A stretch of 64,000 bases of DNA from Gimesia benthica (GTDB lineage Bacteria; Planctomycetota; Planctomycetia; Planctomycetales; Planctomycetaceae): contig NZ_CP043930.1 in assembly GCF_009720525.1 (NCBI RefSeq), positions 4,682,501-4,746,500 of the forward strand. Direction: 5' to 3'. A program made the position numbers and the translations under genes. The notes beneath the pieces were generated by a model. The model searched no databases, was not told the DNA's origin, and was given only the letters and a program-made list of their open reading frames with translations. Shown one piece after another: positions 18,307 through 27,885 of this stretch (position 1 is the first letter of the stretch; each line of letters starts with the position of its first letter).

Positions 18307-18800
18307 TACTGGTTGTCTCCGTTACTATTTGGATTCGGTTGGTACTTTAAAAAAAGCAGATAATATCAGTATGACCTTAGGTCCCTTGATCCTGAATTAA
18401 CAGGGGGTCGACGCCAGGTGAGTTACTCCCACAATCCAGTGGAAGGTTTCAGGCAATCTCAGGTCACTCCAGGTCTGATAAGACTTTACCCTGCAATGAC
18501 ATCACTGGTACACTCAAGGATCGGATTGATCCTCAAGAATCACAGCAGAAAACCCCGGTTGCGCTCAGTCAAATTCTAGGGAATTATAGAGATACTCTGT
18601 TTTGTGTCAATGCTCTCTCTGAGGCGTAAAAGACCAAAAACTCTTATCAAATAAGGGATTACGCCACGCATTACCACTCGGCTGTGAAATAATTTAAGCT
18701 CGACAAATTGCCCCTGGGACGACAAAATAGGGCTCACAGGCAATTGCCATAATACTGTTATATTAAAGAACTTATTGAAGTGAAACCCTGGGAGCAAAAT
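18307..18800. other. Divergent intergenic region between trxA and a signal-peptide protein
   Basis: A 494-base region holding the upstream sequences of two divergent genes. It is A/T-rich close to both starts. No clear -35/-10 pair, RNA gene or repeat was recognised. Confidence 0.4.
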
Positions 18801-19751
18801 ATGCTGTCTTCTCGCCGAATCCGGACGCTCGTCGGACTGGTCAGTCTACTGGCCCCGCTGACACTCCTGGCGGATGAAAAAAACGGCGAAGATCCCTTCA
18901 AACCGTTTCCGGAGCAATTGCAGCCTTCCCTGTTCAACGAAGTCGAAGACAAAGCCCTGGGCGGCGTGCTGGATGACGAGGAGACACTCTACTACTACGT
19001 CCTCAATCACCTCCAGGAAACCAGTCTTCAGGATCAGAAGCAGGCCGCGGAATTCAATCTGCAGAACCGCCGCTCAGAACTGAAAACGTTCCGCGAGCAC
19101 CCCGAGCTCAAGCTCCCCCTCTTTCCCGATATCTTCAAAAATATGAAACGCTGGAAAGGGCGGCTGGTCACACTGACAGGTCGTGTCCGCAAGCTGGTAC
19201 ATTATCCAGCTTCTGAAGATAACAAGTTCGGCATTAAGACACTCTACGAAGCCTGGATGTTTACCGACGATTCGCAGCAGAATCCCGTCGTGGTCATCTG
19301 CACCGAAGTCCCCCCGGCTCTGAAAAACGGACTTCCGGAAGGGACCGATGTGATCGATCATGTCACCGTCACCGGTTATGTTTTCAAAATGTACCTCTAC
19401 TCAGCCCAGGATACCTCGCGCATCGCACCGCTGATTCTGGCACAACGACTCGAATGGACGCCCCCCAAAACCGATGAAACGGGCGGGCAACTCTTCGTCG
19501 TGATTCTGGGAACGACGTTCATCCTGCTGATCGCAGGCGTCGGGATTACGATGTGGCGAAATAATCAGCGGGATAAAGAGTTTCGCGAGAAACGACTGAA
19601 AACCAGCCAGGGGGAAGTCAGCTTCGACCAGCTTTCCTCCGGGACCACATCTGCGGAGACAACGCCCCAGATCAAACCACCGGCGAACGAAACCGGATCC
19701 GCGCGCGATTCAAAATCAGACTCGTCGCCCCCCGATTCGCCACGGTCCTGA
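18801..19751 (+). CDS. Exported membrane-anchored hypothetical protein
   Basis: A 316-residue protein from ATG 18801 (GGGAG upstream; GTG 18780 is an alternative). It has a signal peptide (about 1-24), a periplasmic-type domain (about 25-235) with a tract rich in Tyr and Leu (LYYYVLNHLQETSL), and beta-rich segments (GRLVTLTGRVRKLVHYP, DHVTVTGYVFKMYLY). These segments look like an OB-type fold. A membrane helix follows near residues 240-260 (FVVILGTTFILLIAGVGITMW), then a disordered Ser/Pro/Thr-rich cytoplasmic tail. No named family recognised. purN lies 43 bases downstream in the same direction. Confidence 0.8.
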   Translation: MLSSRRIRTLVGLVSLLAPLTLLADEKNGEDPFKPFPEQLQPSLFNEVEDKALGGVLDDEETLYYYVLNHLQETSLQDQKQAAEFNLQNRRSELKTFREHPELKLPLFPDIFKNMKRWKGRLVTLTGRVRKLVHYPASEDNKFGIKTLYEAWMFTDDSQQNPVVVICTEVPPALKNGLPEGTDVIDHVTVTGYVFKMYLYSAQDTSRIAPLILAQRLEWTPPKTDETGGQLFVVILGTTFILLIAGVGITMWRNNQRDKEFREKRLKTSQGEVSFDQLSSGTTSAETTPQIKPPANETGSARDSKSDSSPPDSPRS

Positions 19752-19794
19752 AAACTTACACTGACAACATTTCAACAGCACGAAAACGGAATTG

Positions 19795-20433
19795 ATGACT
19801 TCACCTGTTCTGAACCGTCCCCTGAAACTGGCCGTCCTGATTTCCGGTGGCGGCACCACACTGACCAACTTCCTCGCACAGAAAGCCGCCGGCCAGCTCG
19901 ATATTGAGGTTCCCCTGGTGATTGCCAGTCGCCCCGGTTGTGGCGGGATTGCTAAAGCAGAAGCCGCGGGCCTCAACTGCGAAGTCATCGCCCGTCGTGA
20001 TTTTGAGAACATCGAAGCCTTCAGTCACGCGATCTTTGAACGGTGTCGCGCCTGCGAAGTCGATCTGGTGACGCTCGCCGGTTTTCTTTCGCTGATTCAC
20101 ATCCCCGAGGATTTTCTGTACCGCGTAATGAATATCCATCCCGCGCTGATTCCCTCTTTCTGCGGGCATGGCTATTACGGCCACAAAGTGCATGAAGCCG
20201 TCGTTTCACGCGGCGTAAAGGTCAGCGGTTGTACGGTGCACTTTGCCGACAACGAATACGACCACGGTCCCATCATCGCCCAATCCGCAGTCCCCGTGAA
20301 AGGGACCGACTCGCCCGATGATGTCGCCGCCCGGGTCTTTGAAGCCGAATGCGAACTCTATCCCGAAGTGCTGCGTCTCTACGCTGCCGGAAAAATCAAA
20401 GTCGTCGAGCGTCGTACCGTCATCGCAGATTAA
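19795..20433 (+). CDS. purN: Phosphoribosylglycinamide formyltransferase
   Basis: Transfers formyl from 10-formyltetrahydrofolate to GAR in purine biosynthesis. The N-terminal nucleotide site is LAVLISGGGTTLTNFL. The catalytic Asn/His lie in MNIHPALIPSF, the loop is GHGYYGHKVHEAV, and the catalytic Asp is in the VHFADNEYDHGPII block. ATG 19795 is used; an adjacent in-frame TTG one codon earlier would only add a Met. The length of 212 is normal. Its stop overlaps that of the convergent multicopper oxidase gene by a few bases. Confidence 0.95.
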   Translation: MTSPVLNRPLKLAVLISGGGTTLTNFLAQKAAGQLDIEVPLVIASRPGCGGIAKAEAAGLNCEVIARRDFENIEAFSHAIFERCRACEVDLVTLAGFLSLIHIPEDFLYRVMNIHPALIPSFCGHGYYGHKVHEAVVSRGVKVSGCTVHFADNEYDHGPIIAQSAVPVKGTDSPDDVAARVFEAECELYPEVLRLYAAGKIKVVERRTVIAD

Positions 20434-21791
20434 AGCGACTGACTCCCCGGCGGGGGACCTTTGGGTGTGCTCGAGAAGGGCGGAATGGGCTCATGGGTGT
20501 GCATGACCTTGTCGTACAGATCCGGGGGCAGCACCCGCATGACGGTAAACAGACCGTGCACGCCATGATACCAACCCTCTCGCATGCCTTGTGTCTCGCG
20601 TCTACTGGTCAGTTTGTGAATGTCTTCCTTCGTCAGTTTTGCACTCGACATCATCTGCGGAAAGCCGGGAACAATTTCTTCCGCGTCTTTCCACTTCTCG
20701 CGCACAATCGGTCCGACCTGGGTCACCATATGGTTCATCATGTGATGGAACATGTGGCAGTGCAGCACCCAATCCCCCGGGTTATTGGCAATGAACTCGA
20801 CATCCCGTGACTGGGCCACGCCAACAATCACGGTGTTTCCGGGAATCCATGCCGACTCCGGAATGCGGCCCCCCTCCGTTCCCGTCACCCAGAACGTGTG
20901 CCCGTGCAGGTGCATCGGATGCTGGTGCAGCGTACTGAAATTCAGGAAACGGATTCGTATCCGCTCGCCCAGTTTGCAGACCAGTGGCGTCGTATAAGGA
21001 CCGCAGCGGCCATTGATGGTCAGGAAGTTCCAATCCATCGAAGTCGTGTTGGGAATGCTGGCGTTCGGCATCATGGAGAACTGCTGTGTCATCAATACGA
21101 AATCCCGATCCACAACCGGTTCGTATGCCACCTTGGGGTGAATGATGAAGGGCACTACCATTCCGATCGCCTCCTGCATTGCAACGTGCGGATGCAGAAA
21201 ATAACTCCCTTCCTGGTGCACGTCGTACTCATACACGAACGTCTGCCCGGGTTTGACGAGGGGCTGTGTGACAGCAGGGATCCCGTCCATGTAGATCGGC
21301 AGTTCCAGCCCGTGTGAGTGCAGCGTCGTGGCTTCGGGGAGATCGTTTTTGAACACAATCCGCACCCGCTCTCCCTGGTACATTTCCAGAGCGGGTCCAG
21401 GAAACTCCCCGTTGTAACCGTAGGCATCCATCCAGATCCCCGGCAGGACTTCGCGACGGACGGGCATCGCGTGCAGATGAAACTCGCGAACCCCATCGAT
21501 GACTTTACCGCTGGTGGTCTTCAGGTCCGGTGCGATAATTCCTACGGGAGGCTCGCCGGTCTTCCCCAGGCCCGGCACCAGTTTGCCCCGGTCAGTCGCG
21601 CTGCCAATCGGACCACCCAGCCCCGGATGCAGGCGGGGGTAACCATCATTACTCTGATCCGCATTCTGCTGTTCAGTCGTCGCGAATGAGTCGTTCTGCT
21701 GGCCCAGTACCGAACGGGTCGCGAACAGACCTGCGGTCGCTGCCGCACCCTGTGCCAGAAAATTTCTGCGATCGTGGGGAGTTGTCATCAT
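20430..21791 (-). CDS. Tat-exported multicopper oxidase
   Basis: A copper-dependent oxidase of about 453 residues. ATG 21791 (or 21788) puts the twin-arginine signal DRRNFLAQGAAATAGLF near the N-terminus; a GTG at 21830 is also in frame. All four copper-ligand groups are visible: LHSHG, LHPHV, HQHPMHLHGH and HCHMFHHMMNHM. The last contains the type-1 Cys. Family members oxidise Cu(I), phenols or metals in the periplasm, or act as nitrite reductase-like enzymes; the substrate is not evident. The TolC-like gene starts upstream on the same strand and ends 62 bases before it. A copper-detoxification pair is inferred. Confidence 0.88.
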   Translation of the reverse strand: MMTTPHDRRNFLAQGAAATAGLFATRSVLGQQNDSFATTEQQNADQSNDGYPRLHPGLGGPIGSATDRGKLVPGLGKTGEPPVGIIAPDLKTTSGKVIDGVREFHLHAMPVRREVLPGIWMDAYGYNGEFPGPALEMYQGERVRIVFKNDLPEATTLHSHGLELPIYMDGIPAVTQPLVKPGQTFVYEYDVHQEGSYFLHPHVAMQEAIGMVVPFIIHPKVAYEPVVDRDFVLMTQQFSMMPNASIPNTTSMDWNFLTINGRCGPYTTPLVCKLGERIRIRFLNFSTLHQHPMHLHGHTFWVTGTEGGRIPESAWIPGNTVIVGVAQSRDVEFIANNPGDWVLHCHMFHHMMNHMVTQVGPIVREKWKDAEEIVPGFPQMMSSAKLTKEDIHKLTSRRETQGMREGWYHGVHGLFTVMRVLPPDLYDKVMHTHEPIPPFSSTPKGPPPGSQSL

Positions 21792-21853
21792 TCCTCTTTC
21801 ATCAGGCCGGCTCGCCTGGTTTTGATTCACTTTAACTGATGGTTCCGTTCGCT

Positions 21854-23359
21854 TTAGCGGGGCTTAGGCACCGCGTCGATGTGTCCGCCACCCATGGGGG
21901 CCGGCGGTATGTTCAGTCCACCCGTCAACAGCATTCCGCGAATCGCTACTTCCGTTTCCTGGTTCTGTAACTGGCTGCGGATGTAATCCTGCTGCAGATT
22001 CAAATACATCTTCTGCGCCATCAGCACGTCCATCCAGGGAGCCCGTCGTTTGTAATAACTGTCATGGGTGACTTCGTAGGCCTCTTTAGCCTTAGGCAAC
22101 ATACCATCCCGGTAAGCTTCCACATGCTGACGGGAGGTCCGGTAATCGCGATAAGTGTGCGAAAGTCGGCTCATCAGCGAGAGTTCTAACCGCTTCACAT
22201 TGGCCCGCGACTGATTCAGGTCGGCCAACGCCTGGTCCACCGTCCCCTGGTTCCGGTCAAAGATCGGGATCGGCAGCCCGACCGACACGCCCGCCACCGA
22301 GTTGTCCGTTTCATAGTTGTGACCAAAGTCTACATTCAACAGGACATTCGGAATCGGCTGGACCTTTTCCCGTTCTACGGTGATCTCATCATGCTGCACC
22401 CGTTCCCAGGCAGCCACAATCTCCGGGCTGCTTTCCAGCAGTTGATTGAGCACCATATTCCAGTCCAGCAGTTCGCTCTGCGGTTCCAGCGAACCAACCA
22501 GGGTCGTGCATGCGAGTTCGGGGACACCCACCATCGCTACCAGCTTACGCCATTCCTGCTCCAGATCGTTCTCTGCAGTCTGCAGGTTGAGACGCGCCTT
22601 TTGCAGATCCACCTCGGCCCGGAGTAGTCCCGCCTGATTGGTCTGTCCCAGGTTGAACATCTCTTTGTGGGTCTGCAGGTTATCTTCCGCATTCGCCAGC
22701 AACTGCTTCTGTACCGCCAGTAACTGCTGCGCTGCGAGGGTCCGGTAGTAATGGATCTGCACATCGTTGAGTACCCGCGTGCATTGTGCCTGCAGGTTCG
22801 TTTCAGCGATACACATCTGCTGCGTCCACTTGGCGCGACTCAGCTTCAGCTTGCCACCGGTCACGATCTCCTGTGAGACAAACCCACCCTGCAACTCGCC
22901 GGGGGTGCCTTCGATGCCGATCTGGTCCGCTTTATAACCCATCACCGGATTTGGCTTCAGGCCGGCCTGATAGGCGGCACCCCGAGCAGCATCCACCTGA
23001 GCCTGGGCTTGAATCAGGGTCGGGTTGTGTGCCTGGGCCAGTGCTTCGAGTTCCGCGAGAGAACAGGAATTCGCGGGGAACGCTGTCGTGTGAGCGGGTT
23101 TGGGGGGCAGGGGGGCAGCGATCTCAGAGAGCGGCAGCTCCACCGGTTCTTCATGAGCCACCAGTTTTGTCTCAGCAGCCTGCTGCGTTTCTGGTGCGGG
23201 GGAGGTCTCTTCTTCGTCCAGGGAAAGTGTGTACGACGCCTCCTGTTTTTCAGCCGCGGGAGTTTCAGACTTCCGGGCCAGATAGGAGGCGGGACCTGCA
23301 GCGCAACCGTAGAGCGTGCACGTGAGCAGTGAAACGGCTATCGAAGATTTGACTTTCAC
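21854..23359 (-). CDS. TolC/CzcC-type outer-membrane efflux lipoprotein
   Basis: A 501-residue outer-membrane factor. The start is GTG 23359, with AGGGAGGA six bases upstream, which places a lipoprotein leader (VKSSIAVSLLTCTLYGC) at the N-terminus. About residues 20-90 are low-complexity Glu/Ala/Pro-rich. The rest has two repeated OEP domains with long helices (for example AELEALAQAHNPTLIQAQAQV and the RDGMLPKAKEAYEVTHDSY block), which would form the periplasmic tunnel. No RND pump or membrane-fusion gene is adjacent; only the multicopper oxidase follows. Metal export is inferred from that partner. Confidence 0.88.
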   Translation of the reverse strand: MKVKSSIAVSLLTCTLYGCAAGPASYLARKSETPAAEKQEASYTLSLDEEETSPAPETQQAAETKLVAHEEPVELPLSEIAAPLPPKPAHTTAFPANSCSLAELEALAQAHNPTLIQAQAQVDAARGAAYQAGLKPNPVMGYKADQIGIEGTPGELQGGFVSQEIVTGGKLKLSRAKWTQQMCIAETNLQAQCTRVLNDVQIHYYRTLAAQQLLAVQKQLLANAEDNLQTHKEMFNLGQTNQAGLLRAEVDLQKARLNLQTAENDLEQEWRKLVAMVGVPELACTTLVGSLEPQSELLDWNMVLNQLLESSPEIVAAWERVQHDEITVEREKVQPIPNVLLNVDFGHNYETDNSVAGVSVGLPIPIFDRNQGTVDQALADLNQSRANVKRLELSLMSRLSHTYRDYRTSRQHVEAYRDGMLPKAKEAYEVTHDSYYKRRAPWMDVLMAQKMYLNLQQDYIRSQLQNQETEVAIRGMLLTGGLNIPPAPMGGGHIDAVPKPR

Positions 23360-23853
23360 TCCGGTCCTCCCTGAATCCTGTTTCCACGCGATCCTCGCGC
23401 AGCCTTCCATGGGAGGTGATCGACGTGAGCAGGGGGCTGAGTGATCACCAATTACTGAAACAGACAGCAAATGTGCAGATCAGAATCGTTGAAACCGGGG
23501 AACCGCTAGAACTGACAGAACCCGTCCCACTGGCAGTGACCGGTATCCAGGGTGAAGAAACAGAGAATTCAGGCCCTGAAATGTCTCCAAAAAGCGACCC
23601 AAGTCCCGGTTCTGATGTAAGTTTGGGACATAGACTTCCGTCAAACCAGGTAAGCAGGCGGGACTTTAGCGAATTCCGCTCTCAGATGAATATTTGCTTT
23701 AGGAAAGATGAAGTCTCTGGGAAATATCAAAACAACTGACAGTTTTTGATTGAAAGTGAAATATATTGAGTGTATTTTGAAGATAAAGATTGAAAGAAAG
23801 CGCTACGAGAGGCATATTCTTTAGGGAAATAGATCGTCTCAGGAGGAGTTTGT
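23360..23853. other. Upstream region of the microcompartment operon
   Basis: A 494-base divergent spacer. The left half is mixed composition with a 107-codon open frame that shows no domain and is not considered a gene. The right half, from about 23690, is strongly A/T-rich and contains the operon promoter with repeated GATTGAAAG sites. The DeoR ribosome site AGGAGGAG lies at about 23840. Confidence 0.6.
23748..23796 (+). promoter_or_regulatory. Promoter with two GATTGAAAG repeats (putative DeoR operator)
   Basis: TTGAAA (23750-23755), 17 bases, then TATTTT (23773-23778) form a promoter. The 9-base direct repeat GATTGAAAG occurs twice: overlapping the -35 (23748-23756) and just past the predicted start (23788-23796). 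The copies are 40 bases apart, about four helical turns. This placement suits a repressor-controlled promoter for the DeoR gene and the microcompartment operon. Inference only. Confidence 0.45.
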
Positions 23854-24615
23854 ATGTCAATGTTACTTGACGAAAGACGGGAAAGCATCCTAAAGATTGT
23901 CGAAAACAAGGGGTTTGTCTCCCTTGTGGATTTGATGGATTCTGTCGGTGCCTCGGAATCTACGATTCGGAGGGATTTGGAGTATCTTGACGGAATCGGT
24001 CAGATTCGTCGCACTCGTGGTGGCGCTGCTTACGTGGGAGAGTCATTAGCCACTTTTGAAGATCGGTCTTTTATGTCGTCCAGGCAAAAAAGGCTGGTAG
24101 CACAGGCTGTGGCAGATCTGATTGCTCCCGGAGAGGCTGTGCTGATGGATGGAGGCACAACCACTCTCGAAGTCGCTCGTCAACTGGCGGGCAAAGAACT
24201 ACAGGTCGTCACCAATTCACTGCCGATCGCCAATCTGCTGGTCAACCAGCCCAAGGTCGATCTGATGTTGATCGGAGGCTTCCTGTTTCCCAAAACCGGC
24301 GTCGCGTTGGGGAAGACTGCTGTGGAATCGCTGAAAAGCGTTCATGTGCGTCGCCTCATTATCAGCGTTGGCGGAATCACTGAAGATGGGCTGTACAACA
24401 GCAACATGTTACTGGTGGAAACGGAGCAGCAGATGTTTGCCGCTGCAGAAGAAGTGATCGTGGTGACTGACAGTACCAAATTCGGGCATTCGGCTCTGGC
24501 CTACCTCTGCCCGCTGGCGGACGTCGATCACATCGTCGTGGACGACGGGATCACGGAAGAGTGGCAGCAGGTACTCCGCGATGCCGGCATCAAACTCACG
24601 ATTGTCGAAACCTGA
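23854..24615 (+). CDS. DeoR-family transcriptional regulator of the microcompartment operon
   Basis: A 253-residue sugar-pathway repressor type. An N-terminal winged helix-turn-helix (about residues 6-60; [20 protein letters not shown] is the recognition region) is followed by a DeoR C-terminal effector domain. That domain has the nucleophile/phosphosugar loop [13 protein letters not shown] and the later [17 protein letters not shown] block. DeoR proteins usually sense a phosphorylated intermediate. It is the first gene, 50 bases before pduL, and probably co-transcribed, so autoregulation at the GATTGAAAG sites is plausible. The start ATG 23854 has an excellent AGGAGGAG. Fuculose- or rhamnulose-phosphate as effector would fit the pathway. 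Confidence 0.9.
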   Translation: MSMLLDERRESILKIVENKGFVSLVDLMDSVGASESTIRRDLEYLDGIGQIRRTRGGAAYVGESLATFEDRSFMSSRQKRLVAQAVADLIAPGEAVLMDGGTTTLEVARQLAGKELQVVTNSLPIANLLVNQPKVDLMLIGGFLFPKTGVALGKTAVESLKSVHVRRLIISVGGITEDGLYNSNMLLVETEQQMFAAAEEVIVVTDSTKFGHSALAYLCPLADVDHIVVDDGITEEWQQVLRDAGIKLTIVET

Positions 24616-24665
24616 CAATTCTGAATCGATCATCGAGACCATACAATAAATTGAGATCAGATATT

Positions 24666-25376
24666 ATGACACAACTGAAAAATTCCATCTCTCGCTCGCA
24701 GGTAGAACAACTGGTTCGTCAGGCTTTATCTCAACAACTCCCGGGCACATCAGCTCCGGGACTGCAGACGGCCCCGAACCCCCTGGTTGTGAATATCTCA
24801 GCACGACACGTGCATCTCTCTCAGGAACACCTGGAAGTCCTGTTCGGTAAAGGTGCTGAACTCGAAGTCCAGAAAGACCTCTACCAGGATGGCTACTTCG
24901 CCGCCACTCAGACCGTGGCGATTGTCGGCCCCCGCCGCCGGATGATTCCCAACGTTCGCGTTCTGGGACCTTGCCGTGGCGATACTCAGGTCGAACTGGC
25001 CTACACCGATTCGATCTCTCTCGGACTGGATCTGCCAGTCCGCATCAGTGGCGACATCAAAGGCACACCCGGTTGTGTGCTGATGGGACCCCAGGGAGTC
25101 GTCGAACTCGATTTCGGCGTGATCCGGGCTGCCCGTCACGTCCACATGTCACCAGCTGACTGTGCTTACTACGGTTGTGCCAACGGCGACAGCCTGCACC
25201 TGCGGGTCGATTCCCCCGGCTGCACCACGGTCCTCGAAGATGTGGTCGTACGCGAAAACCCGGACGTCAAACTGGAAGTCCACATCGATACCGACGAAGG
25301 CAACGCCGTCGACCTCGATCATGCGACTTCGGTCAAACTCTTCGTCCCGGAATCCTGTAAATGCAAACACAGCTGA
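24666..25376 (+). CDS. pduL: PduL-type phosphotransacylase with N-terminal encapsulation peptide
   Basis: A 236-residue acyl-CoA:phosphate acyltransferase, expected to convert lactyl-CoA (or propionyl-CoA) to the acyl phosphate inside the organelle and release CoA. Residues 6-24 form an amphipathic helix ([19 protein letters not shown]) separated by a linker from the catalytic part, typical of a cargo-targeting peptide. Two homologous beta-barrel domains carry metal-binding His: [15 protein letters not shown] near residue 40 and [12 protein letters not shown] near residue 157. ATG 24666 is used. Acetate kinase, two genes further on, would use its product. Confidence 0.93.
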   Translation: MTQLKNSISRSQVEQLVRQALSQQLPGTSAPGLQTAPNPLVVNISARHVHLSQEHLEVLFGKGAELEVQKDLYQDGYFAATQTVAIVGPRRRMIPNVRVLGPCRGDTQVELAYTDSISLGLDLPVRISGDIKGTPGCVLMGPQGVVELDFGVIRAARHVHMSPADCAYYGCANGDSLHLRVDSPGCTTVLEDVVVRENPDVKLEVHIDTDEGNAVDLDHATSVKLFVPESCKCKHS

Positions 25377-25432
25377 TCCTCAACAGATCAGCCACCGGTG
25401 CGTCACGCGGATGCATCGCTTAATTCCTGTTG

Positions 25433-25453
25433 CGGATCCGGGTGCCGGGTCCG
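25433..25453 (+). other. Intercistronic hairpin before the first shell gene
   Basis: CGGATCCGG (25433-25441) and CCGGGTCCG (25445-25453) pair with a three-base loop and one G-U. It lies in the 127-base gap between pduL and the first hexamer gene, 50 bases before the start. T7 follows only about 17 bases later, so an mRNA-stability or processing element is more likely than a terminator. Confidence 0.35.
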
Positions 25454-25503
25454 TAGAAATCACGAACTGTTTTTTTACTGTCTCTAACAAGGAGAACTGA
25501 CTC

Positions 25504-25803
25504 ATGGCGAAAGCAATGGAAGCCCTGGGAATGGTGGAAACAAAAGGGCTGATCAGCCTGATTGAAGCCGCCGATGCAATGCTCAAAGCAGCCAACGTAC
25601 AGATGATTGGCTGGGAAAAAGTAGGTAGCGGTCTGGTAACCGGTTTTGTTGTCGGTGATGTCGCTGCTGTCAAAGCTGCTGTCGACGCCGGTGCCGCTGC
25701 TGCCAGCAAAGTTGGCGAAGTTGTCAGCGTACAGGTCATTCCTCGTCCGCACGAAGAACTGGCTAGCGTACTGCCCAGCAAGACTGCCGCTGCTAAGAAA
25801 TAA
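25504..25803 (+). CDS. pvmD: BMC-H hexameric shell protein
   Basis: A 99-residue single BMC (Pfam 00936-type) domain forming hexameric shell tiles. It begins [27 protein letters not shown] and contains the characteristic [18 protein letters not shown] helix and the VIPRPHEEL motif. The C-terminus is a Lys/Ala tail. The start ATG 25504 has AAGGAGA just upstream, a strong site in keeping with abundant shell protein. A second, similar hexamer gene follows 136 bases later. The symbol follows, from memory, the order used for the Planctopirus limnophila locus. Confidence 0.93.
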   Translation: MAKAMEALGMVETKGLISLIEAADAMLKAANVQMIGWEKVGSGLVTGFVVGDVAAVKAAVDAGAAAASKVGEVVSVQVIPRPHEELASVLPSKTAAAKK

Positions 25804-25939
25804 TAACGGGTTCTGAACTTTGACAGCTGAAGTCCCTGAATCTGAACGCTTTGAGGATGAACATAACCAGTTGACGTTCAACTGGTATGAAGCAACACAG
25901 GATTCAGCTCAACCCATTACATTGAAAGAGAAAAACATA

Positions 25940-26209
25940 ATGAGTTCTGAAGCAATTGGTCTGATTGAAACAAAAGGTCTGGTCGCTCAAATCGAAGCTT
26001 CCGACGCCATGCTGAAAGCTGCCAACGTGACTCTGGTTGACCAGATTCAGATTGGTGGTGCCTACATTACCACCGTGATCCAGGGTGATATCGGATCGGT
26101 TCGTGCTGCTGTTGACGCTGGTGCTGCTGCCGCTTCTCAAATCGGAGAACTGGTTGGTGCACACGTAATCGCACGCCCCTCCGAAAGCCTGATGTCACAC
26201 TTTATGTAA
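25940..26209 (+). CDS. pvmE: BMC-H hexameric shell protein, second copy
   Basis: An 89-residue BMC domain ([27 protein letters not shown], then [21 protein letters not shown] and HVIARPSE), close to the preceding shell protein but shorter at the C-terminus. ATG 25940 is chosen since the match to BMC begins there; the frame is open for 40 codons upstream, but that part has no similarity to a shell protein. Its pore-loop region (QIQIGGAYITT) differs from the first copy ([11 protein letters not shown]), so the two may form tiles with different pores. Confidence 0.93.
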   Translation: MSSEAIGLIETKGLVAQIEASDAMLKAANVTLVDQIQIGGAYITTVIQGDIGSVRAAVDAGAAAASQIGELVGAHVIARPSESLMSHFM

Positions 26210-26305
26210 GAGACGTACTGTTGGTTCTTCCCGAAGTTCGCTGTTGAACAGAGGGAAAAGGGAAGTCGAAACACCAGTCCTCAAGTCACAGAATGGATTC
26301 CTGCA

Positions 26306-27496
26306 ATGAAAGTACTAGTTGCCAATTTAGGTTCTACCAGTTTCAAATATCGCCTGTTTGATATGCCCGCAGAAGTGCAGCTCGCACGCGGGGGCATCGA
26401 TCGGATCGGCGGCGAACAGTCGCACTGCTTCGTTGAAATTGGTGAGCATCGGGAAGAGCACGAACAGAACGTGCCCGACCATGCAGCCGCCGTCAACCTG
26501 TGTCTGTCTCAGTTGACCAACTCCGAATGGGGTTGTCTCGAGTCAGCCGACGAAGTTGCCGGCATTGGTTTCAAAGCGGTCTTTGCCGGAAACATGAGTG
26601 GCGTACGCCTGGTAGAAGAAACCCTGCTGACCAAAATGGAGGCCCTGTCCGACATCGCGCCGGCTCACAATCCTCCGTATGCCCGGGCTATGCGACAACT
26701 GCGTCAGGCGTTCCCTGAAATCCCGCTGGTTGCCGCACTCGAAACCGCCTTCCATGAAACCATCGCGCCGGAAAATCGTACCTACGCCATCCCGTTCCAA
26801 TGGGACGAAGAGTACGAAGTCAAACGCTGGGGGTTCCATGGTGCCAGTCACCGGTATATCGGCTCACGTATGGCCGAACTCACCGGTAAAGACGATCTGA
26901 AGGTGATTTCCTGCCACCTGGGAGGCAGCAGCTCTCTCTGTGCCATGCACGGAGGTGTCTCTAAAGCCAACAGTCTGGGTATGAGCCCTCAGACAGGATT
27001 GCCCCACAATAACCGTGTGGGTGATTTTGATCCGTTTGCTCTGCCGGTTCTGCAGAAGGCCACCGGAAAATCTCTGGAGGAACTTCTGGAAGACCTGTCG
27101 AGTAAGGGTGGTCTTTTGGGAATGAGCGGATTGAGTGGCGACTGTCGCGATCTGGAAGAAGCGGCCGCCAACGGACACGAGCGGGCCCAACTGGCCCTGG
27201 GCGTGTTCCACTCAGCCATCCGGCATTACCTGGGAGGTTACATGACGGTTCTGGGCGGCGTGGATGCGATTGTTTTCACGGGTGGAATCGGTGAGAACAG
27301 TGTCAGCCTGCGAGAAAAGGTCTGCAGCAACCTGGAATGGGCGGGAATTCGACTGGATCCGGAACGCAATCAGAATGCGTCCGAGGAATCACAGATCCAG
27401 GCGGACGACAGCAACGTGCAGATCTGGGTCGTGCCTACCAATGAGGAGATTGTCGTAGCACGGCAGACAGTAGAAACCATCGAAGGGCGTGCGTAA
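26306..27496 (+). CDS. ackA: Acetate/propionate-type kinase of the microcompartment
   Basis: A 396-residue ASKHA-fold kinase that should make ATP from an acyl phosphate. The family blocks are visible: [20 protein letters not shown] at the N-terminus, [13 protein letters not shown] in the middle, [14 protein letters not shown] (phosphate loop) and FTGGIGENS near the C-terminus. Length is normal. Position after the shell genes suggests it converts PduL product (lactyl-phosphate or acetyl-phosphate) to the free acid. No encapsulation helix is evident, so it may act outside the shell. The ribosome site is weak. Confidence 0.92.
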   Translation: MKVLVANLGSTSFKYRLFDMPAEVQLARGGIDRIGGEQSHCFVEIGEHREEHEQNVPDHAAAVNLCLSQLTNSEWGCLESADEVAGIGFKAVFAGNMSGVRLVEETLLTKMEALSDIAPAHNPPYARAMRQLRQAFPEIPLVAALETAFHETIAPENRTYAIPFQWDEEYEVKRWGFHGASHRYIGSRMAELTGKDDLKVISCHLGGSSSLCAMHGGVSKANSLGMSPQTGLPHNNRVGDFDPFALPVLQKATGKSLEELLEDLSSKGGLLGMSGLSGDCRDLEEAAANGHERAQLALGVFHSAIRHYLGGYMTVLGGVDAIVFTGGIGENSVSLREKVCSNLEWAGIRLDPERNQNASEESQIQADDSNVQIWVVPTNEEIVVARQTVETIEGRA

Positions 27497-27547
27497 CGCC
27501 CCGAGAATAGAAGTATCCTTTCACGGGATTAAACAGGAGTTGGTTCG

Positions 27548-27859
27548 ATGTTTGTAGGACGTATCACCGGAAGCGTCGTTTCGTCTCAGAAAGTCGATGC
27601 GATGGTCGGTCAGAAACTGTTGATTGTCGAACCGTTGCGCGTCAATGAAAAAGACCAGAGTGATCTGACTCCCACAGGACGGTCGTTTATCGTCGTCGAT
27701 ACCGTAGGGGCAGGGCAGGGTGAGGTCGTGCTGTGTGTGCAGGGGTCGTCAGCCCGCTTCACACCGGAAACCAAAAAACTGCCCATCGATGCAGCCATCA
27801 TCGGCATCGTCGATCAGGTTCACATTGGCAACCGGGAGATTTTTAACTCGAAGGACTGA
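27548..27859 (+). CDS. pvmH: BMC-P pentameric vertex protein
   Basis: A 103-residue EutN/CcmL-family protein (Pfam 03319-type) that caps shell vertices as pentamers. It has the FVGRITGSVVSS N-terminal strand, LLIVEPLRVN, and the VVDTVGAGQGEVVLCVQGSSAR core, then IDAAIIGIVDQV. CAGGAG precedes ATG 27548. It is the first of three vertex proteins in this locus; the other two are at 29942 and 30966. The symbol follows the P. limnophila order from memory. Confidence 0.93.
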   Translation: MFVGRITGSVVSSQKVDAMVGQKLLIVEPLRVNEKDQSDLTPTGRSFIVVDTVGAGQGEVVLCVQGSSARFTPETKKLPIDAAIIGIVDQVHIGNREIFNSKD

Positions 27860-27885
27860 AGTTCGTTCTGAACCGGAATCAAATC

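Noticed and set aside
23416-23739. A 107-codon open frame upstream of the DeoR gene
   Set aside because: No ribosome site, no domain, polar low-complexity sequence, and it overlaps the promoter region.
7368-23804. Shared 13-mer GAAAGAAAGCGCT at 23792-23804 and, inverted, at 7368-7380, both near promoters
   Set aside because: A match of 13 bases is expected many times by chance among all pairs in 64 kb; it does not extend beyond 13 bases.
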